A stretch of DNA of 58,994 bases from Pseudomonas nabeulensis. GTDB lineage: Bacteria; Pseudomonadota; Gammaproteobacteria; Pseudomonadales; Pseudomonadaceae. Positions 1 to 8,673 of the stretch are shown in pieces. The notes beneath the pieces are model-generated. The model worked only from the letters and a program-made list of their open reading frames with translations. It did no database searches and had not been told where the DNA came from. Where the stretch lies: the NCBI RefSeq assembly GCF_004682045.1, contig NZ_QUZT01000043.1:1-58994 (forward strand), given 5' to 3'. Every line of letters begins with the position of its first letter. The first letter of the stretch is position 1. Both the position numbers and the translations under genes were made by a program.

Positions 1-30
1 CTGGCATTAGGGCTTGCCCCCTCCCACATT
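1..30. repeat. REP-type half element at the left edge
   Basis: This is one arm of the REP family (ctggcattagggcttgcccc, then ctcccacatt). It matches the outer arm of the nested element at 11814-12034 and the reverse complement of the last 29 bases of the window. Its partner arm must lie to the left, outside the window. It sits just after the stop of the chemoreceptor gene. Confidence 0.75.
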
Positions 31-56
31 GGGACAGCATCATTTTCGATGGCTGA

Positions 57-1685
57 TCAAGCCCCCAATCGCGCCGTCACCTCGTTCAACTCCCCCGACA
101 ACCCCCGCAAGTTCTGGCTCGCCGCTTCGGTGCGCTGCACGTTATCCATATTCGCCGTAGCCACCGTGGTGATCTGGGTGATATTGCGCGAGATATCCTC
201 GGCCACCGAAGTCTGTTCCTCCGCCGCCGTGGCGATCTGGCGGTTCATGTCGCGAATCGCCTCCACCGCCTGAGTGATATGCGCCAGCATGGCACCGGCC
301 TGGGCGACCTTTTCCACACTTTCATCGCTGCTCGACTGGCCGCTGACAATCGCCTCGGCCGCATCCACCGCACCGGTCTGCACCGCCTCGATAATCCCGT
401 TGATCTCGATGATCGACGCCGCCGTGCGTTGCGCCAGGCTGCGCACTTCGTCGGCCACCACCGCGAACCCACGCCCCGCCTCGCCTGCCCGCGCCGCTTC
501 AATCGCCGCGTTGAGTGCCAGCAGGTTGGTCTGCTCGGCGATCCCGCGAATCACTTCCAGCACTTTGCCGATGCGCACGCTGTCGCTTTCCAAACGACGG
601 ATGATGGTGCCGGTGTTGAGGATCTCGTTGCGCATCTGGCCGATGGTGGCAATGGTGACTTGCATCACTTCACCGCCTTCACGGGCCGAATGGTCCGCCT
701 CATCGGCCGCTCGCGACGCACTGGCGGCATGGCGAGCGACTTCCTGGGCGGTGGCCGACATTTCGGTCATGGCCGTGGCCACCTGGTCGGTACGGTCGAA
801 TTGTTCGTGAGTGCCGGCGCTCATCTGCCCGGCAATCGCATTCAACTCGCCGCTGGCGCTCACCAGATCGGTGGCACTGCGCTGCAAGCGGCTGAAGGTT
901 TCGGCGAAAAAATCCCGCAGCGTGTTGGCGGCCGCGGCGAGGTGGCCCAATTCATCCTGGCGGCGACTGGCAACGCGCTCGGCAAAGCGGCCGTGGCTCA
1001 GTTGGGTCACGTAGTCGATCAAGCCACGGATCGGCAGGATCAGGTTACGGTTGATCAAAAACAGGCTGAACAACCCAATCACTGCACCCGACAGCAACAT
1101 GATCGCCAGGCCCACCCACACGGTGCGCTCGGCGTAGGCACTGATGGCCAGGGATTGTTGGGTGCCTTGCTCGCGCAGGTCGTTGACCAAGGTGCTCATC
1201 TGCTCACTGGCGGCACGGTCCACACCTTTTACCGCAGTGTCGCCGGCAGTAGGATCGCCCCCGGCAGCCACATAGGCATCGCGGCCCTTCTGATAAGCCA
1301 CGCCGAGCTGTTGGTGTTCCTGGCGCAGGGTTTCGATACGTCGGCTCAACGTGGAGTCGTTGCTGGTCTGGGTGACCAGCCGCGTGAGGATGCCTTGCAC
1401 ATCACGTTGACGGTCCTGGAACTGCCCCCAGTATTTCTCCATATCCTGGGGCTGCTTGCCGCGCAGCAGGACGTTTTTCCATTCCTGCACTTGCACCTTG
1501 AATTGCAGGTTGGCCTCATCGATCAACTGCGAGGTCAGCAACGGCCCTTCCAGCAAACTGCGATAACTCTGCACCCCATTAGACAGGAAGTTGAAACACG
1601 CCAGGGCAATCAACAACATCGCCAGCAGGCTGCCACCGAGCAGCGACAGGATTTGTGCTCTCAAGGAGGTACGCAAAACATTCAT
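57..1685 (-). CDS. methyl-accepting chemotaxis protein
   Basis: Transmembrane chemoreceptor of 542 residues that passes ligand signals to CheA/CheW. Seen: TM1 at about 10-32, a periplasmic sensor of about 155 residues (mostly helical, so probably a four-helix-bundle type), TM2 at about 188-212, a HAMP domain at about 213-265, and a cytoplasmic signalling domain whose conserved hairpin tip (GIAEQTNLLALNAAIEAARA) lies at about 381-400. The ATG at 1685 is preferred to one 20 codons upstream because TM1 then begins near the N terminus. No CheR-binding pentapeptide is visible at the C terminus. A sigma-28-type promoter lies 70 bp upstream, fitting motility control. The ligand cannot be told from the sequence. 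Confidence 0.93.
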   Translation of the reverse strand: MNVLRTSLRAQILSLLGGSLLAMLLIALACFNFLSNGVQSYRSLLEGPLLTSQLIDEANLQFKVQVQEWKNVLLRGKQPQDMEKYWGQFQDRQRDVQGILTRLVTQTSNDSTLSRRIETLRQEHQQLGVAYQKGRDAYVAAGGDPTAGDTAVKGVDRAASEQMSTLVNDLREQGTQQSLAISAYAERTVWVGLAIMLLSGAVIGLFSLFLINRNLILPIRGLIDYVTQLSHGRFAERVASRRQDELGHLAAAANTLRDFFAETFSRLQRSATDLVSASGELNAIAGQMSAGTHEQFDRTDQVATAMTEMSATAQEVARHAASASRAADEADHSAREGGEVMQVTIATIGQMRNEILNTGTIIRRLESDSVRIGKVLEVIRGIAEQTNLLALNAAIEAARAGEAGRGFAVVADEVRSLAQRTAASIIEINGIIEAVQTGAVDAAEAIVSGQSSSDESVEKVAQAGAMLAHITQAVEAIRDMNRQIATAAEEQTSVAEDISRNITQITTVATANMDNVQRTEAASQNLRGLSGELNEVTARLGA

Positions 1686-1760
1686 CGGGGTAAAGCCTCG
1701 ATACAAGGGATAAGTGCACGCACGCCGCAACCTCCCTGTTATCAAACGACTCTCCGCGCC

Positions 1761-1788
1761 TGAATCGGCTGCGCTAGAGTCTTCTTGA
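1761..1788 (-). promoter_or_regulatory. candidate FliA (sigma-28) promoter of the chemoreceptor
   Basis: On the minus strand TCAAGAAG is followed after 11 bases by GCCGATTC, against the flagellar sigma consensus TAAAGTTT-N11-GCCGATAA (in Pseudomonas often TCAAG...GCCGATA). It lies about 75 bp upstream of the chemoreceptor ATG, as expected for a motility gene. Confidence 0.6.
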
Positions 1789-1929
1789 ACAGCTCCCGAC
1801 AGACGGTCAAATAAATGTCACGGCAGCGAAATAAATTCAGAACCGTCACAAAACTGTCATTTCACCTTGCAATGATTCGCCTACGCGAACCTGTGAAACG
1901 TCCTACAGGTGCTTTCTCTGCGAGCCTCC

Positions 1930-2949
1930 ATGAACCACAGCATCGATCACGGCCATCAGGATCCCGATCTGTTTGGCCTGCTCTACGGTTTTCGGTTTCG
2001 CCCCGGTGCAAAAGGCGAGCAGATTGATTCGGCCACCGCCCTCAGGGCCTTGCAGCAACCGGACGACCCGGAAGAGTTCCTGTGGCTGCACCTGAACCTG
2101 GCCCACGCCGCGTGCGAGCGCTGGATGCAGTCGCACCTGGACTTGCCCGCCGAGTTCTTCGAAGCACTGCACGAAGGCTCGCGCTCCACCCGCATCGAGC
2201 ATGTGGACTCGGCCTTGCTGGCGGTGGTCAACGATGTGGTGTTCAACTTCAGCAGCATGGTCTCTTCGGATATTTCCACGCTGTGGGTGTGCGCCCGCAG
2301 CCGCCTGCTGATCAGCGCACGCCTGCAACCTTTGCACTCGGTGGACAAACTGCGCTCGTCGGTAAAGGCCGGTGAGCGCTTTCGTTCCCCGCTGGAATTG
2401 CTGGTGCACCTGCTGCGCGATCAGGGCGAAGTACTGACCCAGATCGTGCGCAAGACCAGCATCAGCGTCGACCAGATCGAAGACCAGTTGCTGTCCTCGC
2501 GCCTGTCCACCAACCGCGCCGAGCTGGGCGCGGCACGCCGGGTGCTGGTGCGCCTGCAACGCTTGCTGGCGCTGGAACCGGGCTCGTTGCTGCGCCTGCT
2601 CAACCGCCCGCCGCAGTGGCTGCAAAAGGAAGACGTGAAGGAGTTGCGCAAATCCACCGAGGAGTTTGCGCTGATCATCAACGACCTGACGGCCCTGGGT
2701 GAACGCATCAAGTTGTTGCAGGAAGAGATCGCCGCCAACCTCAACGAACAGAGCAACCGCACGCTGTTCACCCTGACCGTGGTGACGGTGCTGGCGTTGC
2801 CGATCAATATCATTGCCGGTTTTTTCGGGATGAATGTGGGGGGTGTGCCGCTGTCTACGGACCCGGAGGGGTTTTGGATTTTGGTGGCGCTGGTTGCCAC
2901 GTTTACTGTGATTGCCGGACGCTGGGCGTTCCGCAAATTCTCAACCTGA
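1930..2949 (+). CDS. CorA-family / ZntB-like divalent cation transporter
   Basis: Inner-membrane channel of 339 residues of the CorA metal transporter family. Seen: a long, helix-rich cytoplasmic N-terminal domain, then two C-terminal membrane helices. The first ends in the family signature GMN (within FFGMNVGG), the selectivity loop between the helices. The acidic/hydrophobic loop after GMN and the total length fit the ZntB (zinc) branch as well as CorA (Mg/Co), so the transported ion is uncertain. A GTG seven codons upstream is in frame, but ATG 1930 gives the usual N terminus (MNHSIDHG). It is transcribed alone and followed by a REP pair. Confidence 0.88.
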   Translation: MNHSIDHGHQDPDLFGLLYGFRFRPGAKGEQIDSATALRALQQPDDPEEFLWLHLNLAHAACERWMQSHLDLPAEFFEALHEGSRSTRIEHVDSALLAVVNDVVFNFSSMVSSDISTLWVCARSRLLISARLQPLHSVDKLRSSVKAGERFRSPLELLVHLLRDQGEVLTQIVRKTSISVDQIEDQLLSSRLSTNRAELGAARRVLVRLQRLLALEPGSLLRLLNRPPQWLQKEDVKELRKSTEEFALIINDLTALGERIKLLQEEIAANLNEQSNRTLFTLTVVTVLALPINIIAGFFGMNVGGVPLSTDPEGFWILVALVATFTVIAGRWAFRKFST

Positions 2950-2963
2950 AATGCATTTAAAAC

Positions 2964-3055
2964 TGTGGGAGGGGGCTTGCCCCCGATGGCGGTGTGCCAG
3001 TCAACAGATGCAGTGACTGACACTCTGTCATCGGGGGCAAGCCCCCTCCCACATT
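2964..3055. repeat. REP pair (BIME-like inverted repeat)
   Basis: Two REP arms in inverted orientation (tgtgggagggggcttgcccc ... ggggcaagccccctcccaca) enclose a shorter inner inverted repeat. It fills most of the gap between the CorA-like gene and pit and could fold into a long stem in either transcript. Confidence 0.9.
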
Positions 3056-3177
3056 AGCCCTCCAGCACTTCTTAGATCGGCGCAAGGCTCAATTAACCAA
3101 ACACTGACCTGCGGCAGCATCTCTGTAACATTCTGCAATGAATATGAAGGACATCCTCCCCACTCGGATGCTCCGGC

Positions 3178-4785
3178 ATGGCCACCCCTTCCCTGACTGC
3201 CTCCTCACACGCCGCCCCCACACCCCGGCTGGACAAGAAAAACAACCTGGTGACGGTGATCATCTTCTTCGCCGTGCTCGCCATGGGCCTGTTGTTCACC
3301 GCCTACAGCCTGATGCACGACATGCACGAACTGGGCACCGTGGTCACCACGTGGACGCCGTTCCTGCTGCTGGGCGTGGCGTTGTTGATCGCGTTGGGTT
3401 TCGAGTTCGTCAACGGTTTCCACGACACCGCCAACGCGGTCGCGACGGTGATCTACACCAACTCGCTGCCGCCGCACTTTGCGGTGGCGTGGTCGGGGTT
3501 CTTCAACTTCCTTGGCGTGCTGCTTTCCAGCGGTGCGGTGGCGTTCGGCATCATTGCGCTGCTGCCGGTAGAGCTGATCCTGCAAGTCGGCTCGTCGGCC
3601 GGTTTTGCGATGATCTTCGCCCTGTTGATCGCCGCCATTCTGTGGAACCTCGGCACCTGGTGGCTGGGGTTACCGGCATCGTCGTCCCACACCCTGATCG
3701 GTTCGATCATCGGCGTCGGCGTGGCCAATGCCTTGATGCACGGGCGTGACGGCACCAGCGGTGTGGATTGGAGCCAGGCGATCAAGATCGGTTATGCCCT
3801 GCTGCTGTCGCCGCTGATCGGCTTCGCGTTTGCTGCATTGCTGTTGCTGGCCCTGCGCGCCTTCGTGAAAAACCGCGCGCTGTATAAGGCACCGAAGGGC
3901 GACACGCCGCCGCCGTTGTGGATTCGCGGCCTGCTGATCGCCACCTGCACCGGCGTGTCCTTCGCCCACGGCTCCAACGATGGGCAAAAAGGCATGGGTT
4001 TGATCATGTTGATCCTGGTGGGCACCCTGCCGATGGCCTATGCGTTGAACCGCACCATGCCCGCCGAGCAATCCTTGCAGTTCGCCGCCGTGGCCGAGGT
4101 GACCCAAGTGGCCCTGGTGAAAAGCGCGCCGCAAGCGCTGAGCGGTGACCCGCGTCCGATCCTCTCGACCTACGTGCGCACCAAGGAAGCCACCCCGGAA
4201 CTGATCCCCGCCCTCGCCGCACTGGCCGGCCAGATCGGTGATGAAGTGAAGGGTTATGGCTCCCTGGCCAAAGTGCCGGTGGAAGCCGTGGGCAACGTGC
4301 GTAACGACATGTACCTGACCAGCGAAACCATTCGCCTGATGGACAAGGACAAGGTCGGCCACTTCGACGCCGATACCCAAGGCAAGCTGCAACTGTTCAA
4401 GCAACAGATCGACAGCTCCACGCGCTTTATTCCGCTGTGGGTCAAGATCGCCGTGGCCATCGCCCTCGGCCTGGGCACCATGGTCGGTTGGAAGCGCATC
4501 GTGGTGACCGTCGGCGAGAAGATCGGCAAGACCCACCTGACTTACGCCCAAGGCGCTTCGGCGGAAATGGTGGCGATGCTGACCATCGGCGCGGCGGATA
4601 TGTATGGTTTGCCGGTGTCGACCACCCATGTGTTGTCGTCCGGCGTGGCGGGAACCATGGTGGCCAATGGCGGTGGGTTGCAGATGCGCACGATTCGGAA
4701 TTTGGCGATGGCGTGGGTGCTGACGTTGCCTGCGGCAATCCTGCTTTCAGGTAGCCTCTACTGGCTGTTCACCAAACTGTTCTGA
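3178..4785 (+). CDS. pitA: inorganic phosphate transporter, PiT family
   Basis: Low-affinity proton- or cation-coupled phosphate transporter of 535 residues. Seen: about ten hydrophobic segments and the two PiT signature repeats, one in the N-terminal half (GFEFVNGFHDTANAVAT) and one after the loop (SFAHGSNDGQKGMG). The GANDVANA-like motif is replaced by NGFHDTANA/HGSNDGQKG, as in the longer PitA-type proteins. A hydrophilic insert of about 130 residues lies at about 320-430, then a conserved end containing GLPVSTTHVLSSGVAG. ATG 3178 follows a weak purine-rich stretch. It is monocistronic, with REP pairs on both sides. Confidence 0.92.
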   Translation: MATPSLTASSHAAPTPRLDKKNNLVTVIIFFAVLAMGLLFTAYSLMHDMHELGTVVTTWTPFLLLGVALLIALGFEFVNGFHDTANAVATVIYTNSLPPHFAVAWSGFFNFLGVLLSSGAVAFGIIALLPVELILQVGSSAGFAMIFALLIAAILWNLGTWWLGLPASSSHTLIGSIIGVGVANALMHGRDGTSGVDWSQAIKIGYALLLSPLIGFAFAALLLLALRAFVKNRALYKAPKGDTPPPLWIRGLLIATCTGVSFAHGSNDGQKGMGLIMLILVGTLPMAYALNRTMPAEQSLQFAAVAEVTQVALVKSAPQALSGDPRPILSTYVRTKEATPELIPALAALAGQIGDEVKGYGSLAKVPVEAVGNVRNDMYLTSETIRLMDKDKVGHFDADTQGKLQLFKQQIDSSTRFIPLWVKIAVAIALGLGTMVGWKRIVVTVGEKIGKTHLTYAQGASAEMVAMLTIGAADMYGLPVSTTHVLSSGVAGTMVANGGGLQMRTIRNLAMAWVLTLPAAILLSGSLYWLFTKLF

Positions 4786-4819
4786 CCCACCACAAAACCT
4801 CAATGTGAACAGAGAACTA

Positions 4820-4912
4820 ATGTGGGAGGGGGCTTGCCCCCGATGGCAGTGGGTCAGCTAAAGATCAGTTGGCTGACCCACCGCAATCGGGGGCAAGCCC
4901 CCTCCCACATTT
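4820..4912. repeat. REP pair between convergent genes
   Basis: Inverted REP arms with an inner repeat (gtgggtcagc ... gctgacccac) lie between the convergent ends of pitA and pxpC. No separate terminator is visible, so this structure may end both transcripts. Confidence 0.9.
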
Positions 4913-4927
4913 AGTCCTCTTTGTTTT

Positions 4928-5902
4928 TCAGAGAGTGAACAAACCAGCCATAACCTTGAGCCGCTTCTTGTACACCCGCCGCGCCTCCAACGCCTCCTCC
5001 AGCGTTACCGCCACAAACCCCGCCCGCTGGTTCGGCTGCATCTGCCCGATCAGGTCCAGATCCGCACTGATCACCGTGCCGATCATCGCGTAGCCACCGC
5101 CCGACACCGCATCCCGGTGCAACACAATAGGCTCCAACCCCGCCGGCACCTGGATCGAGCCGATCGGGTAGCAACTGTCGACGATATTCGACGGATCAGA
5201 CCCCGCGCCAAACGGCTGTTCCCGTGGCTGAAAGCTCAGTGCGCTGCCGCCCTTGAAGCGATAGCCGATACGGTCCGCCTCCGAACCCACGGTCCACGGC
5301 TCGGCAAAAAAACTGCCTTTGGCCGCGTCACTCAGGCGCTCGTAATACAGCCCCGGCACCACGCGCAACGTTACATCGCCGCCTACCGATCGACGTAGCG
5401 CCATGGGCAAGCTGTTGCCCGCTCGCCCCGCACCGCTGGCCTCGCCAATGGGCAACTCATCCCCCTCCTGCAAGCGTCGCCCGTTGAACCCACCGAGTGC
5501 GCCGAGGGTGTACGTCGAGCGACTGCCCAGCACCAGCGGCACATCGATGCCACCGGCCACTGCCAGGTAGGTGCGGGCCCCGGCCTTGGGGAACTCAAAG
5601 CGCAACACCTGCCCGGCGCGCACGTGGAAAGCGGTGTCCTGATGCACCACTTCACCATCCAGGCGCGGCGACATCAATGCACCGCTGAGGGCCACCAGTG
5701 CATCCTGCTGGAACTGCAACTCGGGGCCGATCAAGGTGCATTCCAGGCCGGCAGCGCCCGCCGGGTTGCCGACCAGATGGTTGGCTGCACTCAACGCGTA
5801 TTGATCCAGCGCCCCCGAAGGCGGAATGCCCAAGTGGTAATAACCTTCGCGACCAAGGTCTTGAACAGAGGTGGCGAGGCCGGGTTTGAGGACCTTGATC
5901 AT
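4928..5902 (-). CDS. pxpC: 5-oxoprolinase subunit PxpC (biotin-dependent carboxyltransferase-like)
   Basis: Subunit C of the prokaryotic ATP-dependent 5-oxoprolinase, which opens 5-oxoproline to glutamate; formerly KipA/YbgK. The 324-residue length fits. The N terminus (KPGLATSVQDLGREGYYHLG) and the internal SYPIGSIQVPAG are typical of this allophanate-hydrolase subunit 2-like fold. Its ATG overlaps the pxpB stop as ATGA, which indicates translational coupling in pxpA-pxpB-pxpC. Name and function come from family knowledge; related carboxyltransferases serve other substrates, but the complete three-subunit operon supports 5-oxoprolinase. Confidence 0.9.
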   Translation of the reverse strand: MIKVLKPGLATSVQDLGREGYYHLGIPPSGALDQYALSAANHLVGNPAGAAGLECTLIGPELQFQQDALVALSGALMSPRLDGEVVHQDTAFHVRAGQVLRFEFPKAGARTYLAVAGGIDVPLVLGSRSTYTLGALGGFNGRRLQEGDELPIGEASGAGRAGNSLPMALRRSVGGDVTLRVVPGLYYERLSDAAKGSFFAEPWTVGSEADRIGYRFKGGSALSFQPREQPFGAGSDPSNIVDSCYPIGSIQVPAGLEPIVLHRDAVSGGGYAMIGTVISADLDLIGQMQPNQRAGFVAVTLEEALEARRVYKKRLKVMAGLFTL

Positions 5903-6777
5903 GCCAGCGCCTCCTGCAGGGATTTCGGATAACCCATGGGGTCGGCGAGAAAGGCGTCGAGGGAAAACTCCACCGGACGGATGCGCAGGTCGAAACGTCC
6001 TGCGTCCACCTCGGCGACCGCCAGGTCGTAGGCGTCGCGGTCCATGGGTTTGAACTGCACGATATCGCCCGGCCGGAAGAACACCATGTGTTCCTTCAGG
6101 TAGGCCAACTGCTGCGCCGGGTCATAGATTGGCGCCGGGGTCACGCCGAACATCTGGTAACCGCCGGCGCCGCGTACCGAGTAGATGCAGCCGAAGCAGC
6201 CGCCATGACCAAGGGTCAATTTCGGCGTGTCGGTGCGTGGGCGCAGGTACTTGGGCACCTGCAATTGCCGCTCGCGTTCGACCATCTGGAACATGAACGG
6301 CAGCCCCGCCACAAAGCCCACCATCGAGACAAACCACGGCGCACCACTGTGGGCGGCGATAAACGCGTCGACATCGGCCAGGCCATTGATGCGAGCGGCG
6401 TACTCAAGGTCAGTGCCGCTGGGGTCTTGATGACGGTCGCGAAAACGCATCAAGGTCTCGTGGGTCCACGGGTCGTTGTACAGCACCGGGATTTCGATGA
6501 TGCGCGTGTGCAAGGTGCGCTCGGCCACGGCCTGGGCTTCGGCGGTCTGCACCGCGTCGAGCAGCACGTGAGGCGCGATGCGGTCGGGGTCGAAGCGAAT
6601 CTGGAACGATGCATTGGCCAGGCACACATCCAGCACGCCTTCCAGCGCCAGGCGCTCTACCGCTCGGGTCACCGCCATGCCTTTGAAAAAGGCCTCCAGG
6701 GACATGCTGTCGCTGACCTCGGCAAACAGATGTTCATCACCGCCGAAGCTGTAGCGGATGGGGGACGTTTCAGCCAT
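5899..6777 (-). CDS. pxpB: 5-oxoprolinase subunit PxpB (allophanate hydrolase subunit 1-like)
   Basis: Subunit B of 5-oxoprolinase (KipI/YbgJ, DUF213 fold), 292 residues. Seen: RYSFGGDEHLFAEV near the start, IPVLYND at about 98-104, and the conserved glycine-rich VGFVAGLPFMF and YSVRGAGGYQMFG segments that form the subunit-1 core. It is about 70 residues longer than E. coli PxpB, with extra C-terminal sequence after QMFGVTPAPIYD, as in the longer Pseudomonas carboxyltransferase-type proteins. ATG 6777 is chosen because AGAGGAA lies eight bases ahead; further upstream the frame holds no family-like sequence. It follows pxpA by 56 bp and overlaps pxpC. Confidence 0.88.
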   Translation of the reverse strand: MAETSPIRYSFGGDEHLFAEVSDSMSLEAFFKGMAVTRAVERLALEGVLDVCLANASFQIRFDPDRIAPHVLLDAVQTAEAQAVAERTLHTRIIEIPVLYNDPWTHETLMRFRDRHQDPSGTDLEYAARINGLADVDAFIAAHSGAPWFVSMVGFVAGLPFMFQMVERERQLQVPKYLRPRTDTPKLTLGHGGCFGCIYSVRGAGGYQMFGVTPAPIYDPAQQLAYLKEHMVFFRPGDIVQFKPMDRDAYDLAVAEVDAGRFDLRIRPVEFSLDAFLADPMGYPKSLQEALA

Positions 6778-6833
6778 GTCTGTTCCTCTTGGAATCGTTG
6801 TAGAAAGGCAGGCGAAAAAGTGTGAGATCGTTT

Positions 6834-7592
6834 TTATTGGGGTGTTTTGACCGTGATGCCCGCTCGGTCCAACGCCTCGCGGGTGGCCTCTACCAGGTCC
6901 AAGGCACCGGGAGTGTCGCTGTGCAGGCAGATGGAATCGAACTCGATGAACAGGTCTTCGCCTTCTACGGTTCTTACCAACCCGGTCTGACAAGCACGTA
7001 GGACACGCGCCGCCACTGTCGCCGGATCCAACGCCCGCACATTGCGGGTAAACACGATTGAGCCCGTCAGATCGTACTCACGGTCAGCGTAAAACTCCCG
7101 CACCACCGGTTGCCCCAGCTCCTTGGCCACACGCCAGATCACCGAGTTGGGCATGCAATACAGCAACAGCGTCGGCTCGATGATTTGCAGGTTTTGCACC
7201 AGCAAGCGCGCCGCTTCTTCGTCACGGGCCAGGTGCATGTAGAGCGCGCCATGGGGCTTGATGTGTTGCAGGGTCACGCCCTGGGCACGGGCGATCTCCC
7301 GCAGGGCGCCGAGTTGGTAGAGCATGTCGTCCACCAACTCCTGGGCCGGGGCGTTGATGTGTCGCCGGCCAAACCCCACCAGGTCGCGAAAGCCTGGATG
7401 GGCACCAATGGCCACGCCCAATTGCTTGGCGCGCTCCACCGTGCGGCGCATGGTGCCGGGGTCGCCGGCGTGGAAGCCGGTGGCGATATTGGCCGAGCTG
7501 ATGTAGGCCATCAGCTCCGAATCCACGCCATCGCCGATGGTCCAGGGGCCGAAGCCTTCGCCCATGTCCGAATTGAAATCCACTGCCTGCAT
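6834..7592 (-). CDS. pxpA: 5-oxoprolinase subunit PxpA (LamB/YcsF family)
   Basis: Subunit A of 5-oxoprolinase, 252 residues, of the LamB/YcsF family with a metal-dependent TIM-barrel-like fold. Seen: the invariant N terminus (DFNSDMGEGFGPW), IATGFHAGDP, GAHPGFRDLVGFGRR, and HIKPHGALYMH, the family's substrate/metal-site motifs. The ATG at 7592 starts exactly at the conserved N terminus and has a GGCGGAG ribosome site. It is the first gene of pxpABC and diverges from a LysR gene that probably controls it. Confidence 0.93.
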   Translation of the reverse strand: MQAVDFNSDMGEGFGPWTIGDGVDSELMAYISSANIATGFHAGDPGTMRRTVERAKQLGVAIGAHPGFRDLVGFGRRHINAPAQELVDDMLYQLGALREIARAQGVTLQHIKPHGALYMHLARDEEAARLLVQNLQIIEPTLLLYCMPNSVIWRVAKELGQPVVREFYADREYDLTGSIVFTRNVRALDPATVAARVLRACQTGLVRTVEGEDLFIEFDSICLHSDTPGALDLVEATREALDRAGITVKTPQ

Positions 7593-7699
7593 CGGGGTCG
7601 CTCCGCCTAAGTGATGGAAGAAAAGTAGGCTGCGCCTTGACCCCTTGGGAAGATCTATTATCAGATAGGGTATCTTCTGAAAAACAGATATACACAGAT

Positions 7700-7724
7700 C
7701 GTTCCCACGCTCCGCGTGGGAACG
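7700..7724. repeat. short palindrome cgttcccacgctccgcgtgggaacg
   Basis: A perfect inverted repeat, with arms CGTTCCCACGC and GCGTGGGAACG around three bases, lies in the pxpA-lysR divergent intergenic region. It is a different family from the TGTGGGAG elements but resembles another common Pseudomonas repetitive palindrome. It could be a stray repeat rather than an operator. Confidence 0.6.
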
Positions 7725-7755
7725 CAGCCATGGCGCTCTGCGTCCGGATCTCACT

Positions 7756-8673
7756 ATGTCCCTGACCCTGCGCCAAGTGCGCTACTTCGTCGCCACGGCC
7801 GAAATCGGTCAAATTTCCCAGGCCGCGATTCACTTGAACATCTCCCAGTCGGCGGTGACCACCGCGATCAAGGAACTGGAAGCCATGCTCGGCGTGCAAC
7901 TGTTCGTGCGCTCGGCCCAGGGCATGAACCTGACCGACGCCGGGCGGCATTTCCTCAACCGCGCCTACGTGATCGTGCGCAGCGTGGATGACGCACTGAA
8001 CAGCCCGCTGCCCGACTACCGCGCCAGCGGCGTGCTGCGTCTGGCCGCCAGCTACACGGTGCTGGGTTACTTCCTGCCTCATCATTTGCAGCGCATGGAA
8101 CACTGGCACCCGGACGTGACCATCGAGGTGTTCGAACAGGAACGCCAAGCCATCGAGCAAGGATTGCTGGACGGTCAGTTCGACATGGCCGTGGTGCTCA
8201 CCGCCAACCTCACTCACCCGGATATCGTCTCCGAAATCCTGTTCAACTCAGAACGCCGCCTGTGGCTGCCCAGCCATCACCCACTGTGCGAACGCGGTGC
8301 CGTGAGCCTCGCGGATGTGGCGCAAGAGCCTTACATCCTGCTGACCGTCGATGAAGCCGAACACAGCGCCATGCGTTACTGGGAGCAGGCCGGGCAAACG
8401 CCCAAGGTGCGCCTGCGCACCAGTTCAGTGGAGGCGGTGCGCAGCATGGTTGCCAATGGCAGCGGCGTGGCAATCCTCTCCGATCTGGTACACCGCCCCT
8501 GGTCGCTGGAAGGCAAGCGCATCGAAACCCTGACCGTGACCGACCCGGTCACGCCGATGAGCGTCGGCCTGGCCTGGCACCGCGAGCGAACATTCACCCC
8601 GGCGATGCAGGCGGTGCGCGATTACTTCCACGACGCGTTCCTGGCACCGCAGCAGTTGTCGGCACGGCGTTAG
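7756..8673 (+). CDS. LysR-type regulator divergent from pxpABC
   Basis: DNA-binding regulator of 305 residues. Seen: an N-terminal winged helix-turn-helix (TLRQVRYFVATAEIGQISQA and SQSAVTTAIKELEAMLGVQL, about 3-60), then a periplasmic-binding-protein-like effector domain to the end. ATG 7756 starts directly at the HTH. Head-to-head placement with pxpA is the classic LysR arrangement and suggests control of pxpABC, perhaps by 5-oxoproline; that role is inferred. Its stop overlaps by four bases the stop of the next, convergent LysR gene. Confidence 0.9.
   Translation: MSLTLRQVRYFVATAEIGQISQAAIHLNISQSAVTTAIKELEAMLGVQLFVRSAQGMNLTDAGRHFLNRAYVIVRSVDDALNSPLPDYRASGVLRLAASYTVLGYFLPHHLQRMEHWHPDVTIEVFEQERQAIEQGLLDGQFDMAVVLTANLTHPDIVSEILFNSERRLWLPSHHPLCERGAVSLADVAQEPYILLTVDEAEHSAMRYWEQAGQTPKVRLRTSSVEAVRSMVANGSGVAILSDLVHRPWSLEGKRIETLTVTDPVTPMSVGLAWHRERTFTPAMQAVRDYFHDAFLAPQQLSARR

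Noticed and set aside
279..1763. A 494-codon frame opposite the chemoreceptor
   Set aside because: Shadow frame; it has no domain similarity and reads through the FliA promoter.
3130..3146. Possible Pho box (CTGTAAC-ATT-CTGCAAT) before pitA
   Set aside because: The two CTGNNAN repeats are 10, not 11, bases apart and the second is poor; not enough to claim PhoB control.
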